A DNA stretch of 64,000 bases from Aspidapion aeneum. Its lineage: Eukaryota; Arthropoda; Insecta; Coleoptera; Brentidae. Location of the stretch: NCBI GenBank assembly GCA_963576565.1, contig OY755046.1, forward strand, positions 67,493,583-67,557,582. Direction: 5' to 3'. The position numbers and the translations under genes were made by a program. The notes beneath the pieces are model-generated. The model saw only the letters and a program-made list of their open reading frames with translations, did no database searches and was not told the DNA's origin. Positions 33,756-45,791 of the stretch are shown piece by piece. Numbering within the stretch: position 1 is the stretch's first letter; each line of letters opens with the position of its first letter.

Positions 33756-35117
33756 TATATATTTATCGGTTTCACAACGTTCTACGTCTTCCGATACCCA
33801 ATCTCCACTCGTTTCTGTTTGCCCATAATTCATCATCTAGGCCTCTTTTTCTTATTTCACTGTCTATTCCTTCTCTAAAGCTTCTCCTTGGCCGTCCTCG
33901 TTTTCTTCGGCCAGTTGGTTTCCATTGTAGTATTTGTTTAGGTAGTCTTTCATCATTCATTCTTTGTACATGTCCGTACCACACTAATTGTTTTGTTCTT
34001 AATCATCCACTGCTGCTCTTCTCCAATGGTCCATCTCCGTAGCGGAAAGCATTTTTTCTGTTCTATCCTTGATTGGCCATACTTCTGAGCCGTATGTAAT
34101 AATACTTTTTACAATGGTATTATATATAAGCTCTTTGTTATGTTTTGATATACTTTGGTCCCAAATTATTCCATTTAATAAAGTTATTGTTTTTCTTCCT
34201 TGTACGTTTCGATCTTTTATAGCTTTGTCTAGTGTTCCGCCAGCTGTAATTTTTAGACCTAAGTATTTACACTCATCACAGGACTGAATTCGCTGCCCGG
34301 TATTTAAGATTAGATCCTGTTTCATTCCACCGATACACATATACTCTGTCTTATTGAGATTAACCTCTAGTCCCACTTATTGTACTCTTCTATTAGTTTT
34401 CGTGTCATATATTCGAGGTCGTCATAATCCTGAGCCACTACTATCTGATCATCGGCGAAACATAAAGTATACAAGGTGGTTTAGTCCAACGGAATTCCCA
34501 TGTTTTGGCATTTTCTCTTACATACTTTAAGGACTTGTTCCAAGTATATCTTGAAGAGCGTACGCGAGATACAGCAACCTTATTTAAGACCTTTATTTAC
34601 TTGAAAGCCTTTGGTTAGTTTTGCTTTTATTTTAACTTTTGCCTTACTATTGCGGTATAAATCTTTGATGGCCTTAATTAGTTGTATGCTTACGTTTGTG
34701 TTTTCCAACGCTTTCCATAGTAGATTTAGTGGTATACTATGCAAATCGACGTAAAGCAGATGCAGCTCTTGTCCGTATGCCATTTTCTTTTCAATAACTT
34801 GGGTTATATAAAAGAGATGATCTGAAGTCGATCTACCCGCCCTGAAACCAGCTTGTTCTTCTGCCTTCATGTCTTTTTATTCGTTCTCCACTTTATTTCT
34901 TATTATTTTACCGTATATTCTGCTTAGCGTACTAGTCACAGATATACCTCTATAATTGTCACATATACCTTTCCTTCCATTTTTGTGTATTGTGGATATA
35001 TAAGACGTTTTCCACTCAGTTGGTACTACAGTTCCATTTAAATATTTTTGGAAAAGATTCCGTAATCTCCAAAACAGTTCTTCAGTGCCATATTTAATAA
35101 GTTCGGCTGGGATATTT
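33756..35117 (-). mobile_element. RTE-type LINE (family I), copy C, with 12-bp target duplication
   Basis: Flanked by CCCCAAGTAGTA (33744-33755) and CCCTAAGTAGTA (35118-35129), one mismatch. Minus strand: fingers from the PSRTY/LFWRLRNLF region, RGISVTSTLSR, EEQAGFRAGRSTSDHLF (34870-34820), a motif A with a deletion (LLYVDL then HSIPLNLLW), FADDQIVV (about 34475-34440), KYLGLKITAGG, TYGSEVWPIK, then a deletion joining HWRRAA to VDD at about 34010, and the tail WYGHVQRMND...WRLGIGRRRTL (33984-33772). Several frameshifts. Confidence 0.9.
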
Positions 35118-35129
35118 CCCTAAGTAGTA

Positions 35130-35754
35130 CATTTCTTAATTACTCTAAAAAGCTAAGATCTAAAGTAAAAATAACAAAAAAATAAGTTGTCAAAAGACGT
35201 TACACAAAAATAACATATTCACTATATCAAAATAACATATCAATATCGGTTAGTGGCATTTATTACATAATTTTATCAGTAGATAGTTTAAGTTGTGCTA
35301 CGTATTTTTACGTAAAACTGCACGTTAAGCGTTCTACGTTTTGTTCCAAATTTGAGTTTAAGTTGAATGATTTTACGTTCCATAACAAGTCTACTAATAG
35401 CAGAGAATATGGAATTCGGCACTGTGTTTTTTTGATGTTCCAATTTGGTTTTTTGTCTTTTCAACTACAGTAGGAATATATTTGCAAAGAAACGTTTGTA
35501 CTGGAAGCGGAAATTATCGTCTAGGCCTCATTTTTCGATCAGTCAATCAACCAATTCTATTCTTTGGTAACGTTAAGGTGCCCGCAGACTGCTGTAAGCT
35601 AACGTAAATACGTAAGCTCCTAACGTGACCTTGACGACGGTGTGACGAAGTGCGTTTGCGTAACTGTTAAATCTCATGCTTACGTAAAAATACGTAGCAC
35701 AACTTAAAATATCTAATCTTATGCTTAAGGGATGAATTGCTGCAGGTAAATATA
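35130..35754. repeat. TIR-like repeat with acgtaa words
   Basis: A 30-bp inverted pair, aagttgtgctacgtattttt (about 35292) and its complement (about 35684), encloses sequence rich in acgta, acgtt and cgtaa. Outer ends are unclear, possibly near caatatcgg (35240) and caatatcga (35757). Probably a small non-autonomous element; nothing coding. Confidence 0.5.
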
Positions 35755-36288
35755 TCAATATCGATAAATGACTGTATACTGTATGTATTTATTAAAAAGT
35801 GACATTATTTTATTATCGATACTATTTTTCCCTATATCTGTTTTATAAGAGTTCAAGTAAAATAATCTGGTACCTCTGTTTTGACGTAAGGGTGCAAACA
35901 AGTTTAGAAGCGATAGTAATTTGGGACAGTTAATTTCGTTAGCTAAAATTTTATGACCAAATCTTAACGCAAGCTTGTCTCTTCGATTGCTTAGACTATC
36001 TATTCCAATGATTTTTAAGCGTTCTTCATAATTGTACAGTTTTTTGTCTATGCCTAATTTAAACAGCAAAAAGTTGACAAACTTACGTTGTACTCTTTCT
36101 AACCTATTACTGTGAATGTCATAATAAGGTGACCAGATCATGCAGCAATATTCAAGCTGGCTTCTAATTAATGAGAAATGTAATATTTTTAAAACCTCAA
36201 TATTCTTAAATTCACTACTTGACCGAATAACAAACCCTGACATTTTGAACGCTTTTGTTATAACATTATTTATATGATCCACACACAC
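35755..36288 (-). mobile_element. LINE reverse-transcriptase C-terminal fragment (Jockey/CR1-like)
   Basis: A 177-aa minus-strand open frame contains HINNVITKAFKMSGFVIRSS, LIRSQLEYCCMIWSPYYDIH and RLERVQRKFVNFLLFKLGI, then LSNRRDKLALRFGHKILANE. The order (repeat LEY...W.P, then LE.VQR.F) is the conserved post-RT region of non-LTR retrotransposons. The upstream RT core is missing. The frame is uninterrupted, so it is either young or too short to have been hit; it is not a host gene. Confidence 0.82.
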
Positions 36289-36715
36289 AAAAACAGTTTT
36301 TTGTAAATATCTCAGAAACTAAAGCTCCTACGAAGTTTTTGGTTATAACACGAATTACTGAGCAAAATATAGTCTATTATGTCCCGGAAACAGTGTCTTG
36401 ATACGATGCTCTGTTAAAAAGTTAGGATTTTTAATTGTCAAAAAACTGTCATTAGCATTAAAAGATTTTGACCAAAATCTAATCAGCTCGTAAGAGTGTC
36501 GAACACTGTTTCACCTGAAAATTTTATAAAAATCGGTTTAGTGGTTTAGGAGCTATCGTGTTACGGACAGAAATAATATACACACACACAGACAGACATC
36601 ACGATGATATTATATATCCAAATAACATATTTTTGGCGTTATCTCAAAAAAAAAATTTTTCTTCGAAAATAATACCTTCTCTAGCCATTGCTACGCGGGT
36701 TAGGAAGGTAAAAAT
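36285..36715. repeat. dispersed repeat with conserved 'tatctcagaaa...atcggttta' core
   Basis: Most complete copy of a non-coding repeat also seen at 20880-21130 (inverted), 59075-59540, and as end fragments at 8855-8930, 19560-19650 and 61430-61507. Landmarks: tttgtaaatatctcagaaac, aaaaactgtcattagcatta, aaatcggtttagtggtttag, a gtgttacggacag segment with a short (ac)n/(gaca)n run, and the tail ctctagccattgctacg. Its middle resembles the core of the hairpin-ended elements at 10617-12646. Confidence 0.75.
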
Positions 36716-37229
36716 AAACTAGTTTAAAAATATTTAAAAAAAATTGTTACCCATATAATTTCAATTTTTCTTCCGTTCACACTTTTTATTTTATTTTTTT
36801 TGGCTTCTTGAAAAAAATCATTTTGTCTATAAATTTTGGCAGAGCATTTTAAAATCTCTATAGCGTGGCATATGCTTCTGATGTTTTACTGCATTATAGA
36901 TTTACTAAATGATTTCAGATTTTTTAAGAATGAAAGACAATAAAACTGGGTTTGGTGCCAAACTTTATTTTAAACGATTAACTTCTTGGCAAATTTTGAG
37001 TTAAATAGTCAAGTGATGAGTAATTTCTAGTTGAAATTCTCCCGTATAATGGTAAAACCTAGTAACTCAATTTTAGGTGTTTTGAAAAATATGTGATTAA
37101 ACGTTTTCAATTAACCTTAGAAAGCTCTTTGACAAAGAAAAATTCATTTATATTATTTATTATTTTTTGTCTAACTCCTTAAAATAGCCTTATTAACCTA
37201 GTTACTAGATTTTTATGTGAGATATTAAA
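36716..37229. other. unassigned intronic sequence
   Basis: AT-rich. aaaacctagtaactcaat near 37054 shares wording with the hairpin at 37791-37820. No other feature seen. Confidence 0.35.
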
Positions 37230-37640
37230 GTCTATCCTTCCTGTACTTACCTATGAATCCCATGGACACTTACAAAATCAAACATGGGTAAAGTAACAAA
37301 ACGTCAAACATCAATGGACAGACAAATGTTACAAAGCTAAAATATAGCAAAAGGAATAAATAGATAAGAAATAAAACAAAAGTAAGGGATGGCAGAGGAG
37401 AAGTAGCAAAACTAAAATGGAAATTTGCCGGTCATAATATCAGACAGAAAGACGATCGATGGAACAAATATATTGTAAACTGGATACCTTGGGTATGAGA
37501 TGGCCGAACGATTTAAAGAAACACGCGGGAGATAGATGGATGAACACGGCGACAGACAGTGAAGATTGGAAAATATTGGGGGAGGACTATGCCCAAAGAT
37601 GGATCGAAGAAAGCTAAATAGATAGATAGATAGATAGTTT
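37230..37640 (+). mobile_element. RTE-like LINE (family III), 3' end with (gata)n tail
   Basis: Plus-strand decayed coding: KTKVRDGRGEVAKLKWKFAG, HNIRQKDDRWNKYIVNWIPW, then DGSKKAK near the end, followed by a gatagatagata tail (37618-37637). It matches the 3' part of 46870-48430, which has the same kind of tail. RTE-like C-terminal (KWKFAGHIxRxxDDRW) is family knowledge. Confidence 0.82.
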
Positions 37641-38679
37641 AAAACTCTATTGTCCCCCACTGATTTAAGATATATTTATTTTTTAAATGGAACCTGCGTT
37701 TCTCCTAAGTTTTGGTAATACAATTTCTATTATTAAATTAAAAACAGGAAATAACATACACAGACAACGTCGATTAAACGCTACAACGATAAAACCTAGT
37801 AACTTGAGTTACTAGGTTTTAAAATTGTACGGGACAATTGTGAAAATAAATTAATTTAAACGCGAATCAAAACATTTAATGTGACATTGAGTAAAATTAG
37901 TATAGAAAACAACATTTTTAAAATTACCGTTATTTCGATATTGTTCATTTTAATATTTTTGTTTCAAACATTTCATATAGAGTACGCTAGAGACCCTGTA
38001 TGTATACTCTTTGCAATAAGGCTAGTCCTTTTGTTTAATCACCCCGTAATTCTGGTAACAAAGCGCACGTGTATTCTTAATTCAGTTTTAAACCATAGGT
38101 TCCTAAGGTAACTGATAATGGACGCTGCAAAACTAATTATCAGTTACCTTAAGGTTAATATAATCGGTCACCACCCTTTATAATAAGGGTGATGGATCGG
38201 TGTTTAAACTGTCAATTGTTTTGAAATTTCTGACTTTGAAACATTATCGCTTATTTTATATTTAAATTCTGATTCTGATTTGAAATAGTTTTTTGAGAAA
38301 AATTTCTGTCCCAAAATGATTTTATGTAGTGAAAAATTTATGAACAATTGGGATGCCCTGCCGCCAAAGTTTCTACATTGGAAGATTTTCAGTGTGACTG
38401 ACCATAGAACTACAAACCATGAACAAACAATAAATTAGTGATTATTTAATTTTTTCCAAAATGTTATTTTCTACAATGTATTTTGAGTTGGATTTGAGCT
38501 AAGCTTTGCAATTTGTTTTGTTTTGTTTTATTATTTAAAAATAGGATTAGGCCCTGTTTATATTATATTTTTTGTAAATTGAAGTTTTTAAATTACCTAA
38601 GCAAAATGACTTAATAAAAGTTAAATTAATATTATTTATAGTTTCCACAAATGAACTTTAGCTCGACTCATATTAATGT
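37641..38679. other. unassigned sequence with two perfect hairpins
   Basis: 37791-37820 is a perfect 14-bp stem with 2-base loop (AAAACCTAGTAACT-tg). 38105-38119 pairs perfectly with 38136-38150 (AAGGTAACTGATAAT, 16-base loop). Otherwise AT-rich with no feature. Confidence 0.6.
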
Positions 38680-38998
38680 CATGGGCGCACCCAGGGGGGG
38701 GCCCGGGGCCCGGGCCCCCCCAAGCCTTAGATTTTTTAATATATTTTCTACATAATTGATAATAAAACATGAAAAATACCTTAAAATTTGACATCAGGAC
38801 GCTTCGGGCCCCCCCAACCCCAAGCAGTGGCGTAGTTGCGAAAAGACATGATGACCTTTTTTTTTTGAAGGCGCGCTTTGTAGCTGTCGGGCCCCCCACA
38901 CATGATGACCTTTTTTTTTTTTTTGGTCGCAAGATTTTTCAGGGCGCGCTTTGTAGCTGTCGGGCCCCCCCGAAGACACATTCCTGGGTGCGCCACTG
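38680..38998. mobile_element. hAT-type MITE (GGCGCACCCAGG ends), second copy, internally rearranged
   Basis: Ends CATGGGCGCACCCAGG and CCTGGGTGCGCCACTG are the same as at 33347-33521. TTAATGT is repeated on both sides. Inside, a segment of about 80 bp (catgatgacc, (t)n, gcgcgctttgtagctgtcgg) occurs twice in tandem (about 38848 and 38902), and an internal cagtggcgtagttgcg (38825) looks like the end of another hAT-type element. Confidence 0.78.
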
Positions 38999-41039
38999 TT
39001 AATGTAGTACATATTCATTCCTTTGTTACAATAAGTATATAAGCATTAATATTTTTTGAAATTAAAACAGTATTATATTATACTTTTTAATAAAAAAGTT
39101 GTTCATTCATATGAAAATCTCACCTTTTTTATGGTGGACACATAGATCTTTTAAAAAATATAAAGTTCCTAACTGATTTAACCGCAGAGGCTTTGGGAAT
39201 TTCAACAAAAACAGTATTGAGACAGACTCTTTGTGAGTGAATTAAAAAATATATTTTAGACACAATATTTAAACTAGAAATAGCTATATTGAGGGTATTA
39301 CTAATTACTAAGTTTAAAATGTTGCAGTAGAACTGCTCATAGGATTGATTAAGTTCAAATCAAAAGATTGAAATTATTATACTAAGCTTTATTTGTATGG
39401 TTTTGTAAACTTATTTTCTTAAAATAAAATAAAACCAATCGAAAAACTAAAAATCTAACTAAAAAACTAACTAGGCAAAAATAATTTATTCTCATCGTCC
39501 AAAAAACTCCATCTCGTGAACTGCCATCTTCAGTTATGACGAGAGGAACAACACCAATTTAGCTCATTTTCTCAGTCTTCTTGTTTTATAAATCTTTTTT
39601 AACAGTAGTTTTACAAACTTTTTGAATTAGTTTTTTAAAGGCGTTGTTTTGAAGGGCATCAAAGAGTCTTCATACTTTTTGTCATTACTGTGTTTCTTGA
39701 AATTCTGCTCTATAGTTATCACGGATGGGACTGAAGATCGAAAAAAGCGTGGAATTTTCGAATGAACAGTTTATCTTTGTCGCCAATTTTCTTGACTATT
39801 TTTCTGAGAATATGTGAATACTTCTAAATATCTACTTTACAAAATATTTTGACTACTTGACAAAAATTTTTTGTTTTGAAAGTTTACTTTCATTGTCAAT
39901 TTAAGCTTTGACAGACAGACAGGCTTGCAACTGCCAACTGCAATCTGGGGCCAACAATGATTTTCGAAGCTATTTTCTGTCTTCTTTATAGCAGAAAAAT
40001 AAAAAAGGATAGCAAAGGGACTTGGGGTATTGCAAGGACTTTATAACATATTTTAAAGACATAGAGACGCGACAAACCCATCAACATCACTTAAACTCAC
40101 ATTTTTTGGTTATATTATTTTCTTGCCAAATTCATTGGCGTTTCATTAAAATAATATATGTTGTCAGAGGTGAGTGACATCAATCATCTGATCATGCAAC
40201 ATATAAGCAAACACGTTTGTCCGTCGCCCCGTGTAAATGTTTGTCAAAAATCGTTTATATATATTTTCTTACGCTTATGAATTAACAAGGATGAAAGGTG
40301 TATCTCTCTCTAAACAAGGCCAGAGTATAGAGGACCGATATTTCCCTTCTTTGATGTTAAATTTGACTTTGATAAGTTGCGTCTTATGCGTCTCTCTTTT
40401 TATAAAATATGTCATATATACAGGGTCTCTAGGTTACGCTAAATCATTTGCTCAAAAAGTCCTGTAAGAAAAATTGAAGACTCATGTATCTTTTTTGAAT
40501 TCAAGTATCTTTATTAATTTATCGATAAAACTCATAATGCCACAATGTTATGTTTTACTTTTATGACCTCCATTTTCCCTCCAAAACTTACATTTTACAC
40601 GATGTCGTAACTTATTCGAGAAGAAAGTATATAATGGGGAAAAGCGGCTTAGTGAAAATCCCCAAAATGGCGACATTTTCCATTTTCCAGGTGATTAATT
40701 GAATTCATTATATACCTACTTAAATAATTTGGTTTAGTTATCATATTATGCGTACCTTTACTCATGGGTGTATACAAGGGGAGGATTATGCGCCCCAGCC
40801 CTCCCCAAGAACCAGTAAAATATTATGTTAAAAATACTTATTTTCCTACTTTTTAATATTTTATTGAATAAATGTGCTTTTTTTATACTCCACTACCAGT
40901 TCTGCGTATTTTGATTTTATTTAATTCGTTTAATATTTTTTCTTTTACTTCGCGGTTGTAGACCACAAAAAAACGCATTAAAAATCATAAAAGGAAAAAT
41001 CAGTTTTCATATTTTGTATGGATTATATATTTTGTTTTG
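38999..41039. other. unassigned intronic sequence
   Basis: About 2 kb of AT-rich sequence with no element I can delimit. A lone terminus-like cagggtctctaggttacg lies near 40431, and gagacgcgacaaacccat near 40064 resembles 55629-55650. Confidence 0.35.
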
Positions 41040-41640
41040 TAGTTTTGGAAACTTTTCACCCCTCCTCTTAATTTTTTTTTCTTTCACCATTGCCAACTAT
41101 TTTATTATTAAAGATAGAAAAAAGTTTAAAGCTCTTTAAGTTGCTAAATCAAAAACAAAAAAATACAAAATTGAGTTTTTGAGTTTTCGAGTTTTTTCAA
41201 AAAACATAAAAAAAATTTAATTGAACACCCTGTATTGTATAATTTTTTCTGATAGGTCTTTTAATTCTGAACATAAATTGTCTTTTGATTTTTTTCTTCC
41301 AAAGTTAAAATGAACAAAGATATTCAAAATTACGCCTAGAAATCTTTCTACCAAAAAAATTGAATTTAAAATATCTTAAAAAATTAGAAGACAATTTTTA
41401 TTTAGAACTGAAAGGCCTATCAGAAAAAATTATAAAATACAGGGTGTTCAATATTTTTAATTTTTTTTTAAAAACTGGAAAACTCCGAGAAGTGATTTTT
41501 ATTTTGTTTCTGATTTAAGAATCTTAAAGATCGTCAAAAATTCTACCAGTTTGCAAATTTAAACTTTTTTCTATCTTTAATAATAACAAAGTTAGCAATG
41601 GTGGACACTTAACTTAGAACACCCTATATATTACTTAAAT
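41040..41640. repeat. nested inverted repeat ending in accctgtat-type termini
   Basis: An inner palindrome (about 41225-41452) has arms gaacaccctgtattgtataa and ttataaaatacagggtgttc with ttttctgataggtc and its complement following. An outer pair (attgccaactattttatt near 41090 and aataacaaagttagcaat near 41583, with tagaaaaaagtttaaa) extends it to about 600 bp. Probably one foldback element inserted in another. Non-coding. Confidence 0.75.
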
Positions 41641-41995
41641 GCAATATAATCAGTCGGAATAACATATTCAAAATTCGCATTGCAGCAAATGCAAATGATT
41701 ACAAGGAGTATTACGTAACACCCGAAATCAGATAAAAAAGCACTCATAGTTTCATAAAAGAAATTTCAATAATGAAAACATAATTTTAACCCATAAAATT
41801 CACACTTTTTATTACCTTAGTTTGTCTAAATTAATTTAAATAACTTCTGATCTTTTGTCAATAAACCAAACTTGTATTTTAGAAAAGGGCGGCTCTACGA
41901 AGGGGCCTGGTGGGGGAAGGGAGCGCAGGCTTCCCCTACTTTTTTAAGTTAAAAGTAATTTATCGTCAAATTTACTACTCTTCCTCATTAATTGG
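41641..41995. other. unassigned sequence
   Basis: No feature recognised other than a short G-rich patch near 41900. Confidence 0.35.
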
Positions 41996-42472
41996 CAGTG
42001 AAACCTCTCCTTGCGGACACCTCTATTAAGCGGACACTCTCTTTACGCGGACAAATTTGTTGGAACCAAGCTTTTCCCTATTTTTTTTGTTTAAAAAATT
42101 CTGAAATTTTCCTTAATTGGACGCGAATCTCTGACAACGGGATGAAGCGCTGCACGACATGATCATAAGTAGTATGTAGTATGTTGGCAATAACGCACTG
42201 TGCTGCCGGGGAATTACCTTTTTCCGTTTTAATGCGGAGACTAAATACTTCTGTCGTATTTAAAACATATTTTATTCGGCGGGCCTGCTGTGTTTTATTT
42301 TTATTGTTCAGTTGGGTAATAATAGATCTCTTTAAAATGGCGCCTAGTAAAAAACTTCTTAGTTTACGTGAAAAAATGGAAGTTGTTAACGCTTCGGAGA
42401 AGGAACATCCATCAGCACGAAAGATCGCTGAAAAATTTAATATCGGAACAACTCAGGTAGCGGAAATTGTTA

Positions 42473-42523
<51 letters not shown>

Positions 42524-42612
42524 TTTCGCAGTTCTCTCTCATAAGCGGACACCTCCAATAAACGGACAAAATCGACGAAACCTAGAGTGTCCGCTTATAG
42601 GAGGTTTTACTG
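41996..42612 (+). mobile_element. pogo-like transposon, deletion derivative with intact DNA-binding start
   Basis: TIR ends CAGTGAAACCTCTCCTTGCG and complement of CAGTAAAACCTCCTATAAGC; right flank TA. The open frame from ATG 42337 reads MAPSKKLLSLREKMEVVNAS, then EKEHPSARKIAEKFNIGTTQ and VAEIVNK, the pogo/CENP-B-type helix-turn-helix. After VNKY the frame enters an (AT)n microsatellite (about 42476-42520) and stops. No catalytic domain. This is the best-preserved DNA-binding segment among the four copies. Confidence 0.9.
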
Positions 42613-42740
42613 TATATCCTGATAGAGCCTCCCATTCTGCTCCCTCTGACACGATTTTTCTCCACCTTCTTATTTCCATATTCTTCGTCATCTTCGACAT
42701 CGTCTATATAGCCACCTGTGGTCTTCCTCTTATTCTGCTT
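42613..42740 (-). mobile_element. LINE C-terminal tail fragment
   Basis: Minus strand reads RRPQVAI-like, DDVEDDEEYGNKKVEKN and EWEALSGY, the style of the basic tail at the end of RTE-like open reading frames. Short and decayed; assignment tentative. Confidence 0.45.
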
Positions 42741-43774
42741 CCTGCAGGTCACATTTCATTACTCTTCTTAGTGTTCTTGTCTCTTAAATACACCCTCAAC
42801 GCCATACCTAGGGGGGGATCAAGAAGGAACATTCCCCCCCCAAAAAAAAGTCGATTAACTGTGTTAGAAGAAATTTCTCTGCAACACAAATTAGACAAAA
42901 GAATTTCATAATACATCTAAATTTCTTAATCCCCCCCCCTGAATTTTTTTATGGCCCTGTGCACTCTAAAATCCAAAATTTCAAAACTTTCAATTTCTCT
43001 TATTATTTTTCTCCGTTTTTAATTTGTTTCACCTAAATATAACTTTAATTAGTCCCTAACCATAAAAAAATAAACCAAACTTCCGTTAAAATGGCCCAAA
43101 ACAAAACCCATTATCATTTGGTGTTTTCCTGGCCTACATTTCGTTTCATGTTTCCCTGCCGCAGGAATTTCCCCACACTCGCCTGCTTGGTGGATTTTAG
43201 CGGTCAATTTTTAGCGAAAGGGCTAACCTAATTTTGACAAATCAACCTTTATACTTTCCCCCCTTTTTTGGGGCTAAAAATAATCGATACCACGGTAGTC
43301 ATCGCCTTAACACCTAAACCTACAGATGGGACATAAATGTCAAGAAATATACTTTAACCAAATACGTTAGAGCATAAATATGGGGCATAGGGGAGACCGG
43401 GGCTAGTTGGCGCAGGGGCAAGTTGGCGCACGGCTATTTCCAACTAAGTCTGGTAACGTTGTGCGAATAGACAATTTTGATGTACATGACCTAGTGTCTG
43501 CTTGTAAACAGTTCCAGTATTCAGAGTGCAGTTGCTAAGTAAATTTTTATTCATTTAATATATTTGCCATAACTTTTCATACAATAATTGTAGGTACTTA
43601 CTAGATAGGGTAGTTTAAAGACTGGAATTTCTAGTTTCAAAAACAAGCTAAAATTTTTGTTTATATCCTAGTGTTGGACGAAAAAAAATTCAAGAAACAA
43701 AAGAATACGATTGGGGTTAGTTGATTCATTTTTTCGGGGGCAATTTGGCACGTGTGCCAACTTACCCCAAGCAG
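42741..43774. other. unassigned sequence
   Basis: Contains C-runs at about 42834 and 42932 and G-run fragments probably derived from MITEs, plus gttggcgcaggggcaagttggcgc near 43407-43430 and a related accc/ggggttagttg patch near 43710. No gene recognised. Confidence 0.35.
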
Positions 43775-44806
43775 TATTTTTGGTACAGAAATAACATAAA
43801 TATTACTGCCGGTTTTGAAGTTTCAGGAATTTATCCTTTTAATCGGGATATCTTTTCCGAAGAGGAGTTTTTACATATATATTCTACGGACCGACCTAAC
43901 CCTATTAATATTGACTTGGATGATGATCAAGTGAAAGAAAATGGTGAGAAAAATGTTCCCCAAGCTGCAGAAGCTGTATCAAGAACCTGATCTTTTACAA
44001 CAAGCTTTAGAAGTTGACGAAAATCAAATCGAGGATATTCGTCCAGGGCCGTCTCGTAAAATTTTGGGCGAAATAACCCCAGAAAAAAAACGAAATAGTT
44101 TCATCTCAAATACGGCCCTTACCTAAAGCGGAAGCAAGAAAAAATATTACCAAAGGGCGAAAAAGACGAACTACGGCTATATTAACCGATACGCCCATTA
44201 AAGAAGCTCTTCGCGAAAAGCAAGCTTCAAAAAAATACTCTGCCAATCTATGTGCACCTAAGCTCACACTGGATACTATAGTTATAGTGTATCTACATGA
44301 AAGCTAATATAACTAAAAACTGAAGCATATTTTATTGAACTCCAGACTCAATTACCTTTCGTTTGATACCACACAAGCCATGTTTTGACTTAAACTCTAA
44401 TTTTTCAAATCTACCCCCACCCTTTTTTTAAAAACTAAAATGTATTTTGTTTAACTCCAGACTCAATTACCTTTCGTTTGATATCACACACGCCATATTT
44501 CCACCTAAACACTAATTTTTGAAATTTACCCCCACCCTTTTTTTAAAAATAAACTAAAATTTATTTTGTTTAACTCCAGACTCAATTACCTTTCGTTTGA
44601 TATCTCACACGCCCTATTTTCACATAAACTCTAATTTTTGAAATCTACCCCCACCCTTTTACTTGGCTTGTGTTCAGTGGATTTTGTTCATTTTGAAATG
44701 GGACCATCTCGACCCCAAACCCAGCCTGGGTACCAAATTTCATTAAAATCGGGCAAGCCGTTTTTGAGTTATGCGCGTTGGTCGTTACAGACAGACATAC
44801 AGACAC

Positions 44807-44849
<43 letters not shown>

Positions 44850-45110
44850 TACAGACAGACAGACAGACAGACAGACAGACGGCGCAACAAAAAAGTTTCA
44901 AAATCATCTGAAACGCAAAGATATATAAATTTTTTTTAAATCGGAGCAACTTTTTTTTTCTCGAAAAAATTAGGATCACCATAGCTCACACTACTATAGT
45001 ATAGTATATGTGTGAGCTAAAAGAAAATAAAACATAAAAAAGCTTCTGAAATAAGCGAAAAGGAGGAAAAATTAGGTACCGGCAATTCATGCGAAGTTGA
45101 ATTGTCAAAC
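43775..45110 (+). pseudogene. Tigger/pogo transposase C-terminal relic, split by hairpin element
   Basis: Plus strand: NNINITAGFEVSGIYPFNRD, IFSEEEFLHIYSTDRPNPIN, then (frame shift near 43985) LLQQALEVDENQIEDIRPGP, and a further frame RPLPKAEARKNITKGRKRRT and AILTDTPIKEALREKQASKK (to 44228). It is interrupted at 44231-45022 and continues with KASEISEKEEKLGTGNSCE to about 45110. AGF...GIYPFN, LPKA..RK and ILTDTP are the standard tail of Tigger/pogo transposases in insects (family knowledge). The catalytic DDE core is absent. Confidence 0.83.
44231..45022 (+). mobile_element. hairpin-ended element with (CAGA)n core, copy 3
   Basis: Same layout as 11834-12646: aaatactctgccaatctatg start, first stem (44261-44293, partly decayed), iterated tttcgtttgatatcacaca segments, conserved core, CAGA microsatellite (about 44787-44880) and terminal stem 44983-45018 followed by ctaaaa. 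It interrupts the Tigger relic between the QASKK and KASEIS parts at an A-rich site. Confidence 0.85.
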
Positions 45111-45791
45111 TTACCAAGCAGTGTTCTGAGCAGTCCCATAAGGACGAAACAGTTAACTATCAACACTTATTAGGTGTCCATTAGATCTTGGACCCCCGTG
45201 AGGTTAAGCTTAGCTACCCACGGAAAAATATGAGAGAAACAAAAACTCCTTTTTGCCCGATTAGCCACGAAACTTTAAATCACGGGTACGAAATTCCACG
45301 TTTGGTAAAAAAGAAAATTGTGTAAAATTAAACACATTAATTTTTGCTTTTTCCAAGGGTTGTCCACTCTAACGTCTCTAGTTTTTATATCGTTGACAGT
45401 AGTTTATTTTGTCGACACAAAATGAATTCCACCCCTCTTGGTTGTTGGGCCTAAGGTTTCCTATTTACCATCTTAGTCCAGTACAAAATAATGTGTTCGA
45501 GCCAAAATTTGAAGAGCTCAACAAACAACATACCTTTTTTTTGACACTGAATTTTACTTTTTTTTGTCCTCTTTCTCCTACACCAAACAAAAATTGACAC
45601 AGTAGGTAATAATCAAACGAAAACTTGCTAATCGGGAAAGATAAGTTTTTGTTTCTCTCATATTTTTCTGTGGGTAGCTTACTAGCTTGAAAGCTTAACT
45701 TCACGGGGGTCCAAGATCTAATGGACACCTAATAAGTGTTGACAGTTAACTGTTTCGTCCTTATGAGACTCCTCAGAACACTGCTTGGTCA
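45108..45791. mobile_element. element with about 165-bp terminal inverted repeats
   Basis: Left arm from ttaccaagcagtgttctgag (45108) and right arm ending ctcagaacactgcttggtca (45772-45791) are inverted copies extending through cacttattaggtgtccatta and tatgagagaaacaaaaac. The centre (about 45275-45620) is unique and non-coding; gaccccgtgagg-type blocks lie in the arms. It sits directly after the Tigger tail sequence. No target duplication could be fixed. Confidence 0.8.

Noticed and set aside
35755..36288. 177-aa uninterrupted frame as a host gene
   Set aside because: It matches the post-RT region of LINEs and lacks any start context or exons.
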